64,000 bases of DNA from Limnobaculum zhutongyuii (GCF_004295645.1 NZ_CP034752.1:2790001-2854000), one strand, 5' to 3'. Counted from the first letter of the stretch, positions 26,871-35,910 are shown. The notes: generated by a model not told the origin, from the sequence alone. A program made the numbers and translations.

Positions 26871-28160
26871 ATGTCCGAAGATATCTTTGATACCATTATC
26901 GTAGGTGCAGGGCTGGCAGGCTGTGTTTGCGCACTGGTGCTGGCACGAGAAGGCGCTAACGTATTAGTAATTGAGCGCGGCAACTATGCCGGTGCCAAAA
27001 ACGTCACTGGCGGTCGACTGTACACTCACAGTCTGGAGCGTATTATTCCCGGCTTCGCCGAACAGGCGCCTGTTGAGCGCCGCATTACTCACGAGAAGAT
27101 TTCATTTCTCACTGACGACAGTGCCGTAACCCTTGATTATCATCGTTCCGGCGATGCCACGCCGTTAAAAGACTCCTACTCGGTACTGCGTGCTCAATTC
27201 GATCCCTGGTTAATGGCGCAGGCAGAAGAAGCAGGAGCACAGTTCATCTGTGGTATCCGCGTCGATAAGCTGGTTCAGCGTGATGGGAAGGTGATTGGCG
27301 TTGAGGCGGATGGCGATGTACTGGAAGCCCATACTGTCATTCTGGCTGAAGGGGTTAATGCCATTCTGGCTGAGCAAATTGGCATGGCGAAGCCGGTGTC
27401 TCCTGCTTCCGTTGCCGTTGGCGTCAAAGAACTGATTGAACTACCGCAAGATCTGCTGGAAGCGCGCTTTAGTCTGGAGAGTAATCAGGGGGCCGCCTGG
27501 CTGTTTGCCGGTACGCCTTCCGATGGTCAAATGGGCGGAGGTTTTCTGTATACCAACCGTAATACTATCTCGTTGGGGCTGGTATATGGTTTGCACCACA
27601 TTGAACAGGCGAATAAATCAGTACCGCAAATGTTGGAGGATTTTAAACATCATCCGGCAGTACGGCCTCTGATTGCCGGCGGCAAAACCATTGAGTATGC
27701 GGCTCATGTCGTACCGGAAGCCGGTATCAATATGATGCCAAAATTGATTGGTGATGGTGTGCTGATTGCCGGTGATACCGCAGGGATGTGCCTCAACCTT
27801 GGCTTTACCATTCGCGGTATGGATTTGGCTATCGCCTCCGGCGAAGCCGCAGCCCGTGCGGTACTGGATGCCAAAGCCAAAAACGACTTTAGCGCTCAGG
27901 GCTTAAGCAGCTATACCCAGCATCTGGAAACCCTGTCGGTAATGCAAGACCTGCGTCACTATCGCAAAGTGCCAGCCATGATGGATAACCCCCGCATGTT
28001 TACCCAATACCCGCAAATGGCGGCCAACGTCATGGCGGATCTATTCACTATTGACGGACAACCTCCACAGCCATTACGCAAAAAAATCATGCGACATGCT
28101 AAAGAGGTCGGCTACCTGAACCTGCTTAAGGACGGTATTAAAGGAGTAACTGCGCTATGA
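26871..28160 (+). CDS. fixC: FAD-dependent oxidoreductase FixC (ETF:quinone oxidoreductase-like)
   Basis: A 429-residue flavoprotein with an N-terminal dinucleotide fold (DTIIVGAGLAGCVCALVLAREGANVLVIERG) and a second FAD motif (GDGVLIAGDTAGMCLNLGFTIRGMDLAIASGEAAA). It is related to ETF-quinone oxidoreductase and feeds electrons to FixAB together with ferredoxin-like FixX. TGGAGA precedes the ATG. It overlaps fixX by four bases (ATGA). Confidence 0.96.
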   Translation: MSEDIFDTIIVGAGLAGCVCALVLAREGANVLVIERGNYAGAKNVTGGRLYTHSLERIIPGFAEQAPVERRITHEKISFLTDDSAVTLDYHRSGDATPLKDSYSVLRAQFDPWLMAQAEEAGAQFICGIRVDKLVQRDGKVIGVEADGDVLEAHTVILAEGVNAILAEQIGMAKPVSPASVAVGVKELIELPQDLLEARFSLESNQGAAWLFAGTPSDGQMGGGFLYTNRNTISLGLVYGLHHIEQANKSVPQMLEDFKHHPAVRPLIAGGKTIEYAAHVVPEAGINMMPKLIGDGVLIAGDTAGMCLNLGFTIRGMDLAIASGEAAARAVLDAKAKNDFSAQGLSSYTQHLETLSVMQDLRHYRKVPAMMDNPRMFTQYPQMAANVMADLFTIDGQPPQPLRKKIMRHAKEVGYLNLLKDGIKGVTAL

Positions 28161-28444
28161 GTGAACCAGTCAATATTGACGTGAAGCTGGGCATTAACAA
28201 GTTTCATGTGGATGAGGGACATCCACATATCATTATTCGTGAACACCCTGACATGGCAGCATTTCGCACCCTGACTCTCGCCTGCCCTGCCGGATTGTAC
28301 AAACAGCTGGAAGATGGCTCGATTCGTTTTGACTATGCCGGTTGTCTGGAATGTGGAACCTGTCGCATTCTATGTCGCCATTCAGTTTTAGAAGAGTGGA
28401 CCTACCCGCGCGGTACCTTTGGGGTTGAATATCGTTACGGTTAA
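28157..28444 (+). CDS. fixX: Ferredoxin-like protein FixX
   Basis: A 95-residue iron-sulphur protein. The cysteines in CPAGLY and in CLECGTCRILC are arranged as in FixX and the C-terminal domain of ETF-quinone oxidoreductase, binding one 4Fe-4S cluster. It is translationally coupled to fixC. Last gene of the fix operon; yaaU follows 108 bp downstream with no obvious terminator between, so read-through is possible. Confidence 0.96.
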   Translation: MSEPVNIDVKLGINKFHVDEGHPHIIIREHPDMAAFRTLTLACPAGLYKQLEDGSIRFDYAGCLECGTCRILCRHSVLEEWTYPRGTFGVEYRYG

Positions 28445-28552
28445 GGCCAATGCGGAGATGGATAACGTATCTATCTCCGCTCTTCACATAATAACAATAG
28501 CCTGACGGTTCCCGAACCGACCGAAGGCATAACAAATGTGGCCTGACACTTT

Positions 28553-29869
28553 ATGGAACAATATAAAAAATTCGATGACATTAGTTTTTCACCGATACAC
28601 CGCAGAATTATGTTGTGGGGTAGCGGAGGCCCTTTTCTTGATGGCTATGTTCTGGTCATCATCGGTATTTCACTGGAACAACTTACCCCGGTTTTAAAAC
28701 TGGATGCTAACTGGATAGGTTTGATCGGTGCCGCTACGCTGGTTGGCCTGTTTATTGGCACAGCCCTGTTCGGCTATATTGCCGATCTGGTTGGTCGCCG
28801 CCTGATGTTTTTAATTGATATTCTGGCCATCGGTCTGATTTCCGTGGCGACTATGTTTGTCTCATCGCCGCTGGAACTGGTGGTAATGCGCTTTTTGATT
28901 GGCATTGTCATTGGGGCTGACTACCCCATCGCCACCTCAATGATTGCGGAATTCTCCAGTACCAAACAGCGAGCCTTTACCATGGGATTTATTGCCGCCA
29001 TGTGGTATATCGGCGCGACGGCTGCCGATCTGGTGGGATATTTGCTCTATGATATGGAAAACGGCTGGCGCTGGATGCTGGGCAGTGCGGCCATTCCTTG
29101 TATTATCATACTATTAGGACGTTTTGAACTACCGGAGTCACCCCGCTGGCTGATTCGCAAAGGGCGGGTGAAAGAGTGCCGGGAGCTGATGTTTAAACTG
29201 TTTGGCGAGCATGTGGTTTTCGAAGAGGAAAAGGAACCTGAAACCCGCTACCGTCAGATTTTTAGCCGCCGCCATTTCACTTCGCTGCTGTTTGTCGCCA
29301 TAATCTGGACTTGCCAGGTGATCCCGATGTTTGCCATTTATACTTTCGGTCCGCAAATCATCACTCAACTGGGGCTGAGCGAAGGGAAAGACGCGGTATT
29401 GGGCAATGTGATCATCAGTCTGTTTTTCATGCTCGGCTGCCTTCCTGCCATGTACTGGCTGAACAGTATTGGCCGCAGGCCGCTGTTGATTGGCAGTTTT
29501 ACCATGATGACCATCGCGCTGGCGCTGTTAGGTTTTGTATCCGAACCCGGCATTCTGTTTATTATTATTGCCTTTGCTACCTATGCTTTCTTCTCCGGTG
29601 GTCCGGGGATCTTACAGTGGCTGTATCCTAATGAGCTGTTTCCCACCGCCATCCGCGCCTCGGCGGTTGGTGCGGCCATGTCTCTCAGCCGTATAGGTAC
29701 CATGGTTTCTATCTATGGATTGCCGCTGTTTATGCAGCAGTATGGTATTTCTGCCACCATGCTGGTTGGTGCTGGCGTCTCCCTGTTTGGCTTACTGGTA
29801 TCGGTGGTACTGGCTCCGGAAACTCGCGGTATGTCGCTGGAACAAACCAGTCAAATGAAACTTTATTAA
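28553..29869 (+). CDS. yaaU: MFS transporter, YaaU-like
   Basis: Major facilitator (sugar-porter branch) membrane protein of 438 residues with twelve predicted spans. Signatures: FGYIADLVGRRLMFLIDI (loop 2-3), ELPESPRWLIRKGR after span 6, and APETRGMSLEQ at the end. It is very close in sequence pattern to E. coli YaaU (HRRIMLWGSGGPFLDGYVLVIIG), whose gene also follows fixX. Substrate unknown; a role in betaine or carnitine-related uptake is an inference from the neighbourhood. Confidence 0.9.
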   Translation: MEQYKKFDDISFSPIHRRIMLWGSGGPFLDGYVLVIIGISLEQLTPVLKLDANWIGLIGAATLVGLFIGTALFGYIADLVGRRLMFLIDILAIGLISVATMFVSSPLELVVMRFLIGIVIGADYPIATSMIAEFSSTKQRAFTMGFIAAMWYIGATAADLVGYLLYDMENGWRWMLGSAAIPCIIILLGRFELPESPRWLIRKGRVKECRELMFKLFGEHVVFEEEKEPETRYRQIFSRRHFTSLLFVAIIWTCQVIPMFAIYTFGPQIITQLGLSEGKDAVLGNVIISLFFMLGCLPAMYWLNSIGRRPLLIGSFTMMTIALALLGFVSEPGILFIIIAFATYAFFSGGPGILQWLYPNELFPTAIRASAVGAAMSLSRIGTMVSIYGLPLFMQQYGISATMLVGAGVSLFGLLVSVVLAPETRGMSLEQTSQMKLY

Positions 29870-29880
29870 CCTATTTTTGA

Positions 29881-29905
29881 GAGGGTTGCCCACACGGGCA
29901 ACCTC
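29881..29905. repeat. Inverted repeat between yaaU and aes
   Basis: GGTTGCCC and GGGCAACC are separated by four bases (ACAC), with outer GAG/CTC pairing and one bulge. It lies between the convergent stops of yaaU and aes. No T run follows on either strand, so it is only a possible terminator. Confidence 0.45.
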
Positions 29906-29916
29906 CCGGGAGTCAA

Positions 29917-30882
29917 CTAATCCAGATGACGGCAAAAGTAGTCTGCCCCATCGCGCAAGGCTTGATCGGCACTTTTCATCATGCGGGAATAGTGTAAGAA
30001 GGCATGCAGGGTTCCGGCATACATCTGATAATGGCAAGGCTGTTGATGTTCACGCAATGTTTGGTACAGGGTTTTGCTATCGTCAATTAACGGGTCAAAC
30101 TCCGCACCGACGATAAAGCATGGAGGAATATCGCGGGTTAAATCATTATTAAAGATACAGTAATAAGGTGATTCTTTATCCTGATCGTTGGCCAGATAGG
30201 CTTGCTCATACTCTTCTAAATCTTTCTGAGTGAGCCCATCCCAGCTGCCACCATACAGGCGACGAGTCATAGAATCCCGTAGGCCATACAACCCGTAATA
30301 AAGCAACACACCAGCAACACGGCCACAATCAATGCCACGATCCCGCAGCCACAACGCGGTAGCAAATGACAACATGGCACCAGCAGAATCTCCCGCAAAA
30401 CCAATTTGTTGCATATTTAACTGATAATCCGCTGCCTGAGCATGAAAATATTGGCAGACGGCAACCGTCTCTTCAATCGCCTGCGGAAATCGCGCTTCAG
30501 GGGAAAGTGAATAATCTACCCCTATCACCGCACAGCCGGTGTAGTGTGCCAACAGGCGCATAATGCGATCGTGAGTATCGAGATTACCCACAATAAAACC
30601 ACCGCCGTGTAAATAAAACAGCGTGGCCCGAGTTTTGTGTTGTGAATAATATATTCGCGTTTCGGTTTCACCATATTTTGTGGCTATTTTTACCGATTGC
30701 GTTTTTGCCATTTCAGGCCCTTCACTATTCCAGTATTTACGCTCGTCAATATAACTTTGCCGAATAGTTCCATAATCTGAATTAGCAGGTTGAGGTTTGG
30801 CATTTTGTAATTGAAATTGCAATACATCACGCATTTCCTGAGAAATACACTCAAGAACATTCACTTTATTTTCCGGCTTCAT
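29917..30882 (-). CDS. aes: Acetyl esterase Aes (alpha/beta hydrolase, HSL family)
   Basis: A 321-residue esterase of the hormone-sensitive-lipase family. The oxyanion motif HGGG (FYLHGGGFIVGNLDTHDR), the nucleophile elbow GDSAG (IGFAGDSAGAM), the catalytic Asp in GAEFDPLIDD and the His in GTLHAFLHYS are all present. The sequence closely matches E. coli Aes from the first residues (MKPENK). In E. coli Aes also binds MalT and inhibits the maltose regulon. The gene is not next to cai/fix in E. coli; its place here between yaaU and caiF is unusual. Confidence 0.94.
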   Translation of the reverse strand: MKPENKVNVLECISQEMRDVLQFQLQNAKPQPANSDYGTIRQSYIDERKYWNSEGPEMAKTQSVKIATKYGETETRIYYSQHKTRATLFYLHGGGFIVGNLDTHDRIMRLLAHYTGCAVIGVDYSLSPEARFPQAIEETVAVCQYFHAQAADYQLNMQQIGFAGDSAGAMLSFATALWLRDRGIDCGRVAGVLLYYGLYGLRDSMTRRLYGGSWDGLTQKDLEEYEQAYLANDQDKESPYYCIFNNDLTRDIPPCFIVGAEFDPLIDDSKTLYQTLREHQQPCHYQMYAGTLHAFLHYSRMMKSADQALRDGADYFCRHLD

Positions 30883-31353
30883 TTTATCCTCCAGGCAGAT
30901 ATTGATTAATTTTATTCGTTATCTGCAACCGAACTCTGATCCACTGCACAAAAACAGTAATTAAATGAAATTTATAATAAAATAATCATTCCCGGCGATA
31001 AATTGATTTACATTTCTACGCTAAAACAGCAAAAGGTCTAATCCAATATCAATAAATGATGACGATCAATAAATGTAGTCTCACCTTATTTAAATGTCAC
31101 AAATAATCATTTTAAATTACGCCAAAGACACCTTATTGAAACAATGAGTTAACATTAACAATTAATTGATATTTTTATAAAAAATAGCATAAAAACACAT
31201 AGTTCTTTGGGGCATGATTAGGTATATTCAGACATATTGATAATTAAAAACTTAAATATCAATACATCGTCGTGACATCTATTTATTGCACTAAAAAATA
31301 GATAAATGCTGGCAATATTATAGGTTAGTAGTCCTGATGAAATAGGTGAGAAT
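30883..31353. promoter_or_regulatory. aes/caiF divergent intergenic region
   Basis: About 470 bp, AT-rich, without a gene. It holds two direct copies of ATCAATAAATG at 31048-31058 and 31065-31075 (17-bp period), and several ATCAA or TTGAT half-sites such as those near 31168 and 31238, but no complete FNR box. caiF of E. coli is controlled by CRP and FNR; corresponding sites could not be assigned with confidence. Confidence 0.4.
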
Positions 31354-31755
31354 ATGTACAGACAGTATGTTCAAGAACCTTTATATCTTTCCGTCGCTCG
31401 CTGGGTAATGCAGCAAAGTCGTTGGATTAGCGCCACAGAGATAGCAGAGCACTTCGAGCTGACTCCGTGTAAAGCTATCAACACCGTATCCTATATTCTT
31501 TCTGCGGTTGACGAGATAACCTGCAAAACTAAAAGCGTGCCTAACCAGCTGGAAGGTCGTGGCTGTCAGTGTCAGCGCCTGATTCAGGTGAGCCATATTG
31601 ATGAGGTAATCACTACTCGCATCAAGAACGCCGTTAATAATGAAGCTGACAACGATCCGGTATCACGTTTAGATCCATCCCTGCGCGTTCCCCCTCCGGA
31701 ACTGAACCGCGAACAAAAATGGCAATGGATGCTCTCTAAAGGGCAACGCAAGTAA
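31354..31755 (+). CDS. caiF: Carnitine operon transcriptional activator CaiF
   Basis: DNA-binding activator of the cai and fix operons under anaerobic conditions with carnitine, 133 residues (E. coli 131). The N-terminal winged-helix part (YVQEPLYLSVARWVMQQSRWI, SATEIAEHFELTPCKAINTVSYIL), the conserved block NQLEGRGCQCQRLIQV and the end LNREQKWQWMLSKGQRK all match the family. In E. coli it lies beside caiE at the other end of the locus; here it is beyond yaaU and aes. Confidence 0.95.
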   Translation: MYRQYVQEPLYLSVARWVMQQSRWISATEIAEHFELTPCKAINTVSYILSAVDEITCKTKSVPNQLEGRGCQCQRLIQVSHIDEVITTRIKNAVNNEADNDPVSRLDPSLRVPPPELNREQKWQWMLSKGQRK

Positions 31756-31896
31756 TCCTCCACGGTTAACCGGCCTGACGGCTGAGTTTCAATACTCCGT
31801 CAGGCCCCTGTTCAGCCACTCTGCCTATAAAACCGGCAAACGGTTAAGTCGCTGGTGTGTACAGGGATAAATCTGTTATAATCGTTCAATCAACTT

Positions 31897-32261
31897 GGGG
31901 CTGATTCTGGATTCGACGGGATTTGCGAAACCCAAGGTGCATGCCGAGGTGCGGTAGGCCTCGTTAACAAACCGCAAAAAAATAGTCGCAAACGACGAAA
32001 ACTACGCACTAGCAGCTTAATAACCTGCTCAGAGCCCTCTCTCCCTAGCCTCCGCTCTTAGGACGGGGATCAAGAGAGGTCAAAACCAAAAGAGATCGTG
32101 TGGATGCCTTGCTTGGGGTTGAAGCATTAAAATTAATCAAGCTAGTCTGGTAGTGGCGTGTCTGTCCGCAGCTGCCAGGCGAATGTAAAGACCAGACTAA
32201 GCATGTAGTACCGACGGTGTAGAAATTTCGGACGCGGGTTCAACTCCCGCCAGCTCCACCA
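31897..32261 (+). ncRNA. ssrA: Transfer-messenger RNA (tmRNA)
   Basis: Rescues stalled ribosomes with SmpB by adding a degradation tag. The 5' end GGGGCTGATTCTGGATTCGACGG pairs (in parts) with the 3' end to form the tRNA-like domain, which ends TTCAACTCCCGCCAGCTCCACCA with its T-arm and CCA. The tag frame at 31988-32020 reads GCA AAC GAC GAA AAC TAC GCA CTA GCA GCT TAA, encoding ANDENYALAA. The length, 365 nt, is as in E. coli (363). A TATAAT at 31877-31882 is the likely -10 box. The prophage begins at its 3' end. Confidence 0.98.
32229..32261. other. Probable phage attachment site attL (3' end of ssrA)
   Basis: Prophage genes begin directly after the tmRNA 3' end, and the 3' end of ssrA is a classic integration target for tyrosine-recombinase elements. 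The core is inferred to lie in the T-arm/acceptor part of the gene; its exact length cannot be set because attR lies beyond the window. Confidence 0.45.
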
Positions 32262-32497
32262 CATAAGATAGGACAGTGCATTTAAAAACAAAGAGTTATG
32301 ATTTTAAGTGGACTGAGGCAGGACAGAGAATGGACAAAAAAGAATACGCAAAGGATACGCGGACGCTTTTAGTTAACTGTTCTACCTATCACTGGATTCT
32401 CGTTTCAAAAAGTAAATAAATGTAACAATTTTCTTTTTGTAAAAATTCACATCATCTTTACATCTAACATCATCAGACATTGCTGCCTCCATAAGAT

Positions 32498-32517
32498 TAC
32501 TGTATAAATAAACAGTA
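32498..32517 (+). promoter_or_regulatory. LexA box of prophage dinI-like gene
   Basis: TACTGTATAAATAAACAGTA contains CTGT-N8-ACAG, a perfect SOS operator, 24 bp before the start codon. Confidence 0.92.
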
Positions 32518-32540
32518 ATCACAACCAACGGAGGTTCAGT

Positions 32541-32783
32541 ATGCGTGTAGAAATCACTATCGATAAACGAAATCAGAAGCAGTTGCCAAGTAATGGTCTT
32601 GCTGTTGTGGAAAATGAACTACAAAAACGATTGTCAAAAAAGTATCCCGGTACCGGTATTCGAGTCCGCTTTTCATCTGCGACTAGTATTAGCGTTACTG
32701 GCGGCTCTAAAGATCAGTCTGCTGCTGTTAACAAAATCGTTGAGCAAATGTTTGAAGAGTCAGAAGATTGGATGTCTAATTAA
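32541..32783 (+). CDS. DinI-like family protein
   Basis: An 80-residue DinI family protein (MRVEITIDKRN..., RLSKKYPGTGIRVRFSSATSISVTGGSKDQSAAVNKIVEQMFEESEDW). DinI binds RecA filaments and modulates LexA and UmuD cleavage. GGAGG precedes the ATG and a perfect LexA box lies upstream. It is adjacent to the left attachment site, a position often held by dinI homologues in enteric prophages, where it may tune repressor cleavage during SOS. The 280 bp before it, after ssrA, holds no other gene. Confidence 0.9.
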   Translation: MRVEITIDKRNQKQLPSNGLAVVENELQKRLSKKYPGTGIRVRFSSATSISVTGGSKDQSAAVNKIVEQMFEESEDWMSN

Positions 32784-32882
32784 AAGGTATTAGATATCCA
32801 CAATGATGGAAATATGCTGATTCAGTGAAGAGAATGAGGATAAATGTAGTGCTTCTTTACTTGCTCATAAACGGGGGGATTG

Positions 32883-32909
32883 AAAAGAGCCACTGCTCAT
32901 CTGTGGCTC
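32883..32909 (-). terminator. Terminator between dinI-like gene and tail fibre gene
   Basis: Stem GAGCCAC / GTGGCTC with a nine-base loop. On the minus strand it is followed directly by TTTT, eight bases after the tail fibre stop; on the plus strand a T run follows after about ten bases. It may serve both convergent units. Confidence 0.6.
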
Positions 32910-32916
32910 ATTATCA

Positions 32917-34890
32917 TTATTTTTCGGTCAATGGTTCAAGATTAGGCTTATCAGAATAAACCTGTACCCGTAAATCAACCCATCGCCCTGTTGGAATATC
33001 AACGGGGTCTCCATCATTGTATCCTTGAATATTATTCTGAGCGAATAATGGGGCGTTAGGATGTGAGCGATGGTATGTCTTAACCAAAATATCACCGCTA
33101 GATCCCACCACGTAATCTACCCAAATCATGGGTTGTTTATTCTCGTCACATGGTATTTCAATATGCCATGCTCTATTGGAATTCAATCCCATAATTGCGC
33201 CAGATAAATGATATACCCCCTCAGAAACACGTTTAGATATTACCCCTTCTGCCTCTCCATTTGGCGCACATGAACCATCACTAAATAATTTAACAACAGG
33301 AGAAGCTCGTTTGATAAAGCCATTTACGTCAACGGTTGTATTGACCTGATTCCAGAATAAACCACCAATGGAATTTACAATGTTACCATCGTTACGGAAT
33401 ACCCATGTTCGAGTGTAAATATCACCGTCAGAGCACGCCATCGCTATGCCGCTTAAATTCGGATTAGAATCAGGTGAGGAATAGAAACCTATCGAACCAT
33501 ATAATGACCATTTACCAATAAGATTACATCTTTGCTTTAAATATGGCAGATATGAATCAGGCCAAACATCGATTTCATTTGTGTAACCCACCATCGCAAT
33601 ATCTCGCCACCCACCCTGCCCGGATGCTTGGGCCGAGTACATTGGTTGAGTTGCTCCTACAGTGACAACATTTCCTTTTAAGGTTCCTGTATCGAGAATT
33701 GCAGCATTACCAAGACCTAAACTCTCCCGTGCATTTATAGCATCAGCACAAGCTAGCAATACACGCCCCATTGCCCTTACCGAGCTTGTAGCTACTTCAT
33801 TAACACCTGTAGTATAAATAATCTGATTTTCTGCTGTATCCAAACCAGAAATAGCCGTTAATAAATCGTTTTTGTCCTGTTTACCATCAGTGGCGGCCAC
33901 TGCTCTATCAGCTTCTGTTTTAGCTCTATTTGCTTCCCAAATTGCCACATCCGTTTTTTCTGTCGCAGTAGTTGCCGCCTGCTGTGATAATTCTCTATCA
34001 GCTGCAACAGCCTGCTTATCACTACTCACAGCTGTTTTATCTGCTGCTGTAGCCATGGCATCCGCCGCCGCGGTTGTTGCAGCATTTACAGCTTCTGTTT
34101 TCGCTGCCAACACAGCGGTAGTATCAACCACAACTTGATCATATTTTTGGGTTAAATCAACCTGAATGTTTTCTGAAATGGTTCTTGCTGCTTCAGCTCT
34201 GGTTGCATCTGTGCTGGCTGCATTTTTCGACGCTTCAGCGCTGGCTGCTGCCTGTTCTGCTTTTTCTGCATCTGTGCTGGCTGCGTTTTTCGACGCTTCA
34301 GCACTATTGGCAGCAGCCTCTGCTGATGTTTTTAATGCTGTAACTGTCACAACGTCTGCCGCAGTACTGGCTGCATTGTCGCTTGATGTTGCAGCGGACG
34401 CCGCTGCACTGGTTTTAGAATTGCTTGCATCCAGAGTATCGGCACTGACTTGTTGTTGCTTTGCCGTCACATCGGTTTGAATAGAACGAACATCATTAAG
34501 AATATTATCAGCAAGATCTTTATCTGCTTTTGCTTCATCTGCCGCCTGTCGTGCCTCATCGCGCAGTTGTTGAAAAATAAGAACCAGCTCTGGAGTTAAA
34601 TCACTTTCACCAAGCATCATCAGAAAATCATTTAAAGTACCAGGCAGCGAATCAGCATACACATCAATACTACCAACACGCTTTGGAGGAAATCCCCGGA
34701 CATATAGTGAAACTTCGTATTTCCCCGGTTCGACCTGCATGGTGTATGCACCGGTAATATCAACCCCAAGGAGAGCGTCAGTTTCAACAACAACGGTTAA
34801 GGAAGTCTTTTTACAATGAAGCTCGATAGTACATTTCGGGATCGGTTTACCCATCCCATCGCGTAAAACGCCAGAGATTTTAATAGCCAT
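32917..34890 (-). CDS. Phage tail fibre protein (Stf-like)
   Basis: A 657-residue fibre. Residues 1-110 form a prophage tail-fibre N-terminal domain (IKISGVLRDGMGKPIPKCTIELHCKK..., KYEVSLYVRGFPPKRVGSI) that docks on the tail tip. Residues about 115-345 are an Ala-rich heptad region (AEASKNAASTDAEKAEQAAASAEASKNAAST) forming a trimeric coiled coil, with a 63-bp DNA repeat inside. The C-terminal part (about 345-657) is the receptor-binding region; it contains AVVKLFSDGSCAPNGEAEG-like residues, typical of lambda-like side fibres. No separate chaperone gene follows it. Host range would depend on the C-terminus. Confidence 0.88.
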   Translation of the reverse strand: MAIKISGVLRDGMGKPIPKCTIELHCKKTSLTVVVETDALLGVDITGAYTMQVEPGKYEVSLYVRGFPPKRVGSIDVYADSLPGTLNDFLMMLGESDLTPELVLIFQQLRDEARQAADEAKADKDLADNILNDVRSIQTDVTAKQQQVSADTLDASNSKTSAAASAATSSDNAASTAADVVTVTALKTSAEAAANSAEASKNAASTDAEKAEQAAASAEASKNAASTDATRAEAARTISENIQVDLTQKYDQVVVDTTAVLAAKTEAVNAATTAAADAMATAADKTAVSSDKQAVAADRELSQQAATTATEKTDVAIWEANRAKTEADRAVAATDGKQDKNDLLTAISGLDTAENQIIYTTGVNEVATSSVRAMGRVLLACADAINARESLGLGNAAILDTGTLKGNVVTVGATQPMYSAQASGQGGWRDIAMVGYTNEIDVWPDSYLPYLKQRCNLIGKWSLYGSIGFYSSPDSNPNLSGIAMACSDGDIYTRTWVFRNDGNIVNSIGGLFWNQVNTTVDVNGFIKRASPVVKLFSDGSCAPNGEAEGVISKRVSEGVYHLSGAIMGLNSNRAWHIEIPCDENKQPMIWVDYVVGSSGDILVKTYHRSHPNAPLFAQNNIQGYNDGDPVDIPTGRWVDLRVQVYSDKPNLEPLTEK

Positions 34891-34911
34891 GATTGACCTT
34901 TTAAATTGAGA

Positions 34912-35910
34912 TTAGAAGTAGTCTGTTGCGTCTAAAATGGGAAGTGTGGTACTGGTTACACGCCAGCCTTGGTATATGCCACCAGTGTAAGTAAAGTTGG
35001 TTAACAACTGATTATTCCCCACGGCACACTGGTTGCCATTCATGGTTATGCCGGTTCGGTACATAAAATAGTTATTGGTATTTCGTATAACTAAATTCAT
35101 GCCCGGTGAACAAACCGGTACCATCATCTGTTGAACACCAGCAGGGGCGCCGAGCCATTGCATCCCATTCGGTGTGGGTATAGTTACTTCACCTCGAAGT
35201 AGTAGTGGCCGGTGAGCACTGGTAAAAGTTGCTTGCCCCAATGCGTTATAAATAGCAAAACCATATTGCGGAATAGTGAGGCTAAAACCACTGGAAACAT
35301 AAATTATATAGGTTTCAACAGTAGCGGAATTGCCATTAAAATCTGTTGCAATCACGCCAGTTAAATCTGATGTTGGAGCAAGAGAAACATTAGGATTGGT
35401 AAAGTTAGCAAATATCACACCATTCCCTCTACCCGGAATATTAGCAGGCAAATACCAGGTACCATTGATTAATACTCTCGCTGAATATGTGACAACGCCA
35501 GCCATACCGCTATTTGTAATCGCTGAATAATCCGTTGCATCCCTCAGCATCAATCCATATGAACCAGTGTTTCCTGCGGGGTAAATCTGCATCGCGGCTA
35601 TTGCCATATCTTTAACAGAACTATCACCAGCAAAATTGGGAGTGACTTTACTCCCTGATATATTGAAGTGAGTGACATAAGCCGGAACTTTATATGCCAA
35701 CCCTGGCACATTATTTCCATTACCCGTAATGATCGGAATAACATACATTTTTGTGCCAGAAACATAATCCGTAAAATAACAGTTATTCCAGTCCTGCCAG
35801 TTCGGGTACTCATCCTTTTTCGTTCCCAAAAAAGAAGCGGCCCGTGCGCCACTTGTCATATTGATTGACTTACCTTCCCCTTGATTCATCAAAAAACCAT
35901 ATTCAGCCAT
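34912..35910 (-). CDS. Phage tail-associated protein of unknown function
   Basis: A 332-residue protein with no recognised catalytic motif. It begins MAEYGFLMNQGEGKSINMTSGARAASFLG and is rich in beta-prone, Gly/Asn/Thr segments, as seen in virion surface proteins. Its start overlaps the stop of the tail-tip gene by one base (TAATG), and the tail fibre gene follows 21 bp on, so it is part of the late tail operon and likely a virion component near the tip or fibre. Function not known. Confidence 0.75.
   Translation of the reverse strand: MAEYGFLMNQGEGKSINMTSGARAASFLGTKKDEYPNWQDWNNCYFTDYVSGTKMYVIPIITGNGNNVPGLAYKVPAYVTHFNISGSKVTPNFAGDSSVKDMAIAAMQIYPAGNTGSYGLMLRDATDYSAITNSGMAGVVTYSARVLINGTWYLPANIPGRGNGVIFANFTNPNVSLAPTSDLTGVIATDFNGNSATVETYIIYVSSGFSLTIPQYGFAIYNALGQATFTSAHRPLLLRGEVTIPTPNGMQWLGAPAGVQQMMVPVCSPGMNLVIRNTNNYFMYRTGITMNGNQCAVGNNQLLTNFTYTGGIYQGWRVTSTTLPILDATDYF

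Noticed and set aside
32262..32540. Integrase or integrase remnant just after ssrA
   Set aside because: No frame or motif of a tyrosine recombinase is present; the integrase is expected at the other end, outside the window.
33872..34480. Two Ala/Ser-rich plus-strand frames (88 and 104 codons) inside the tail fibre gene
   Set aside because: Antisense translations of the Ala-rich coiled-coil repeats of the fibre.
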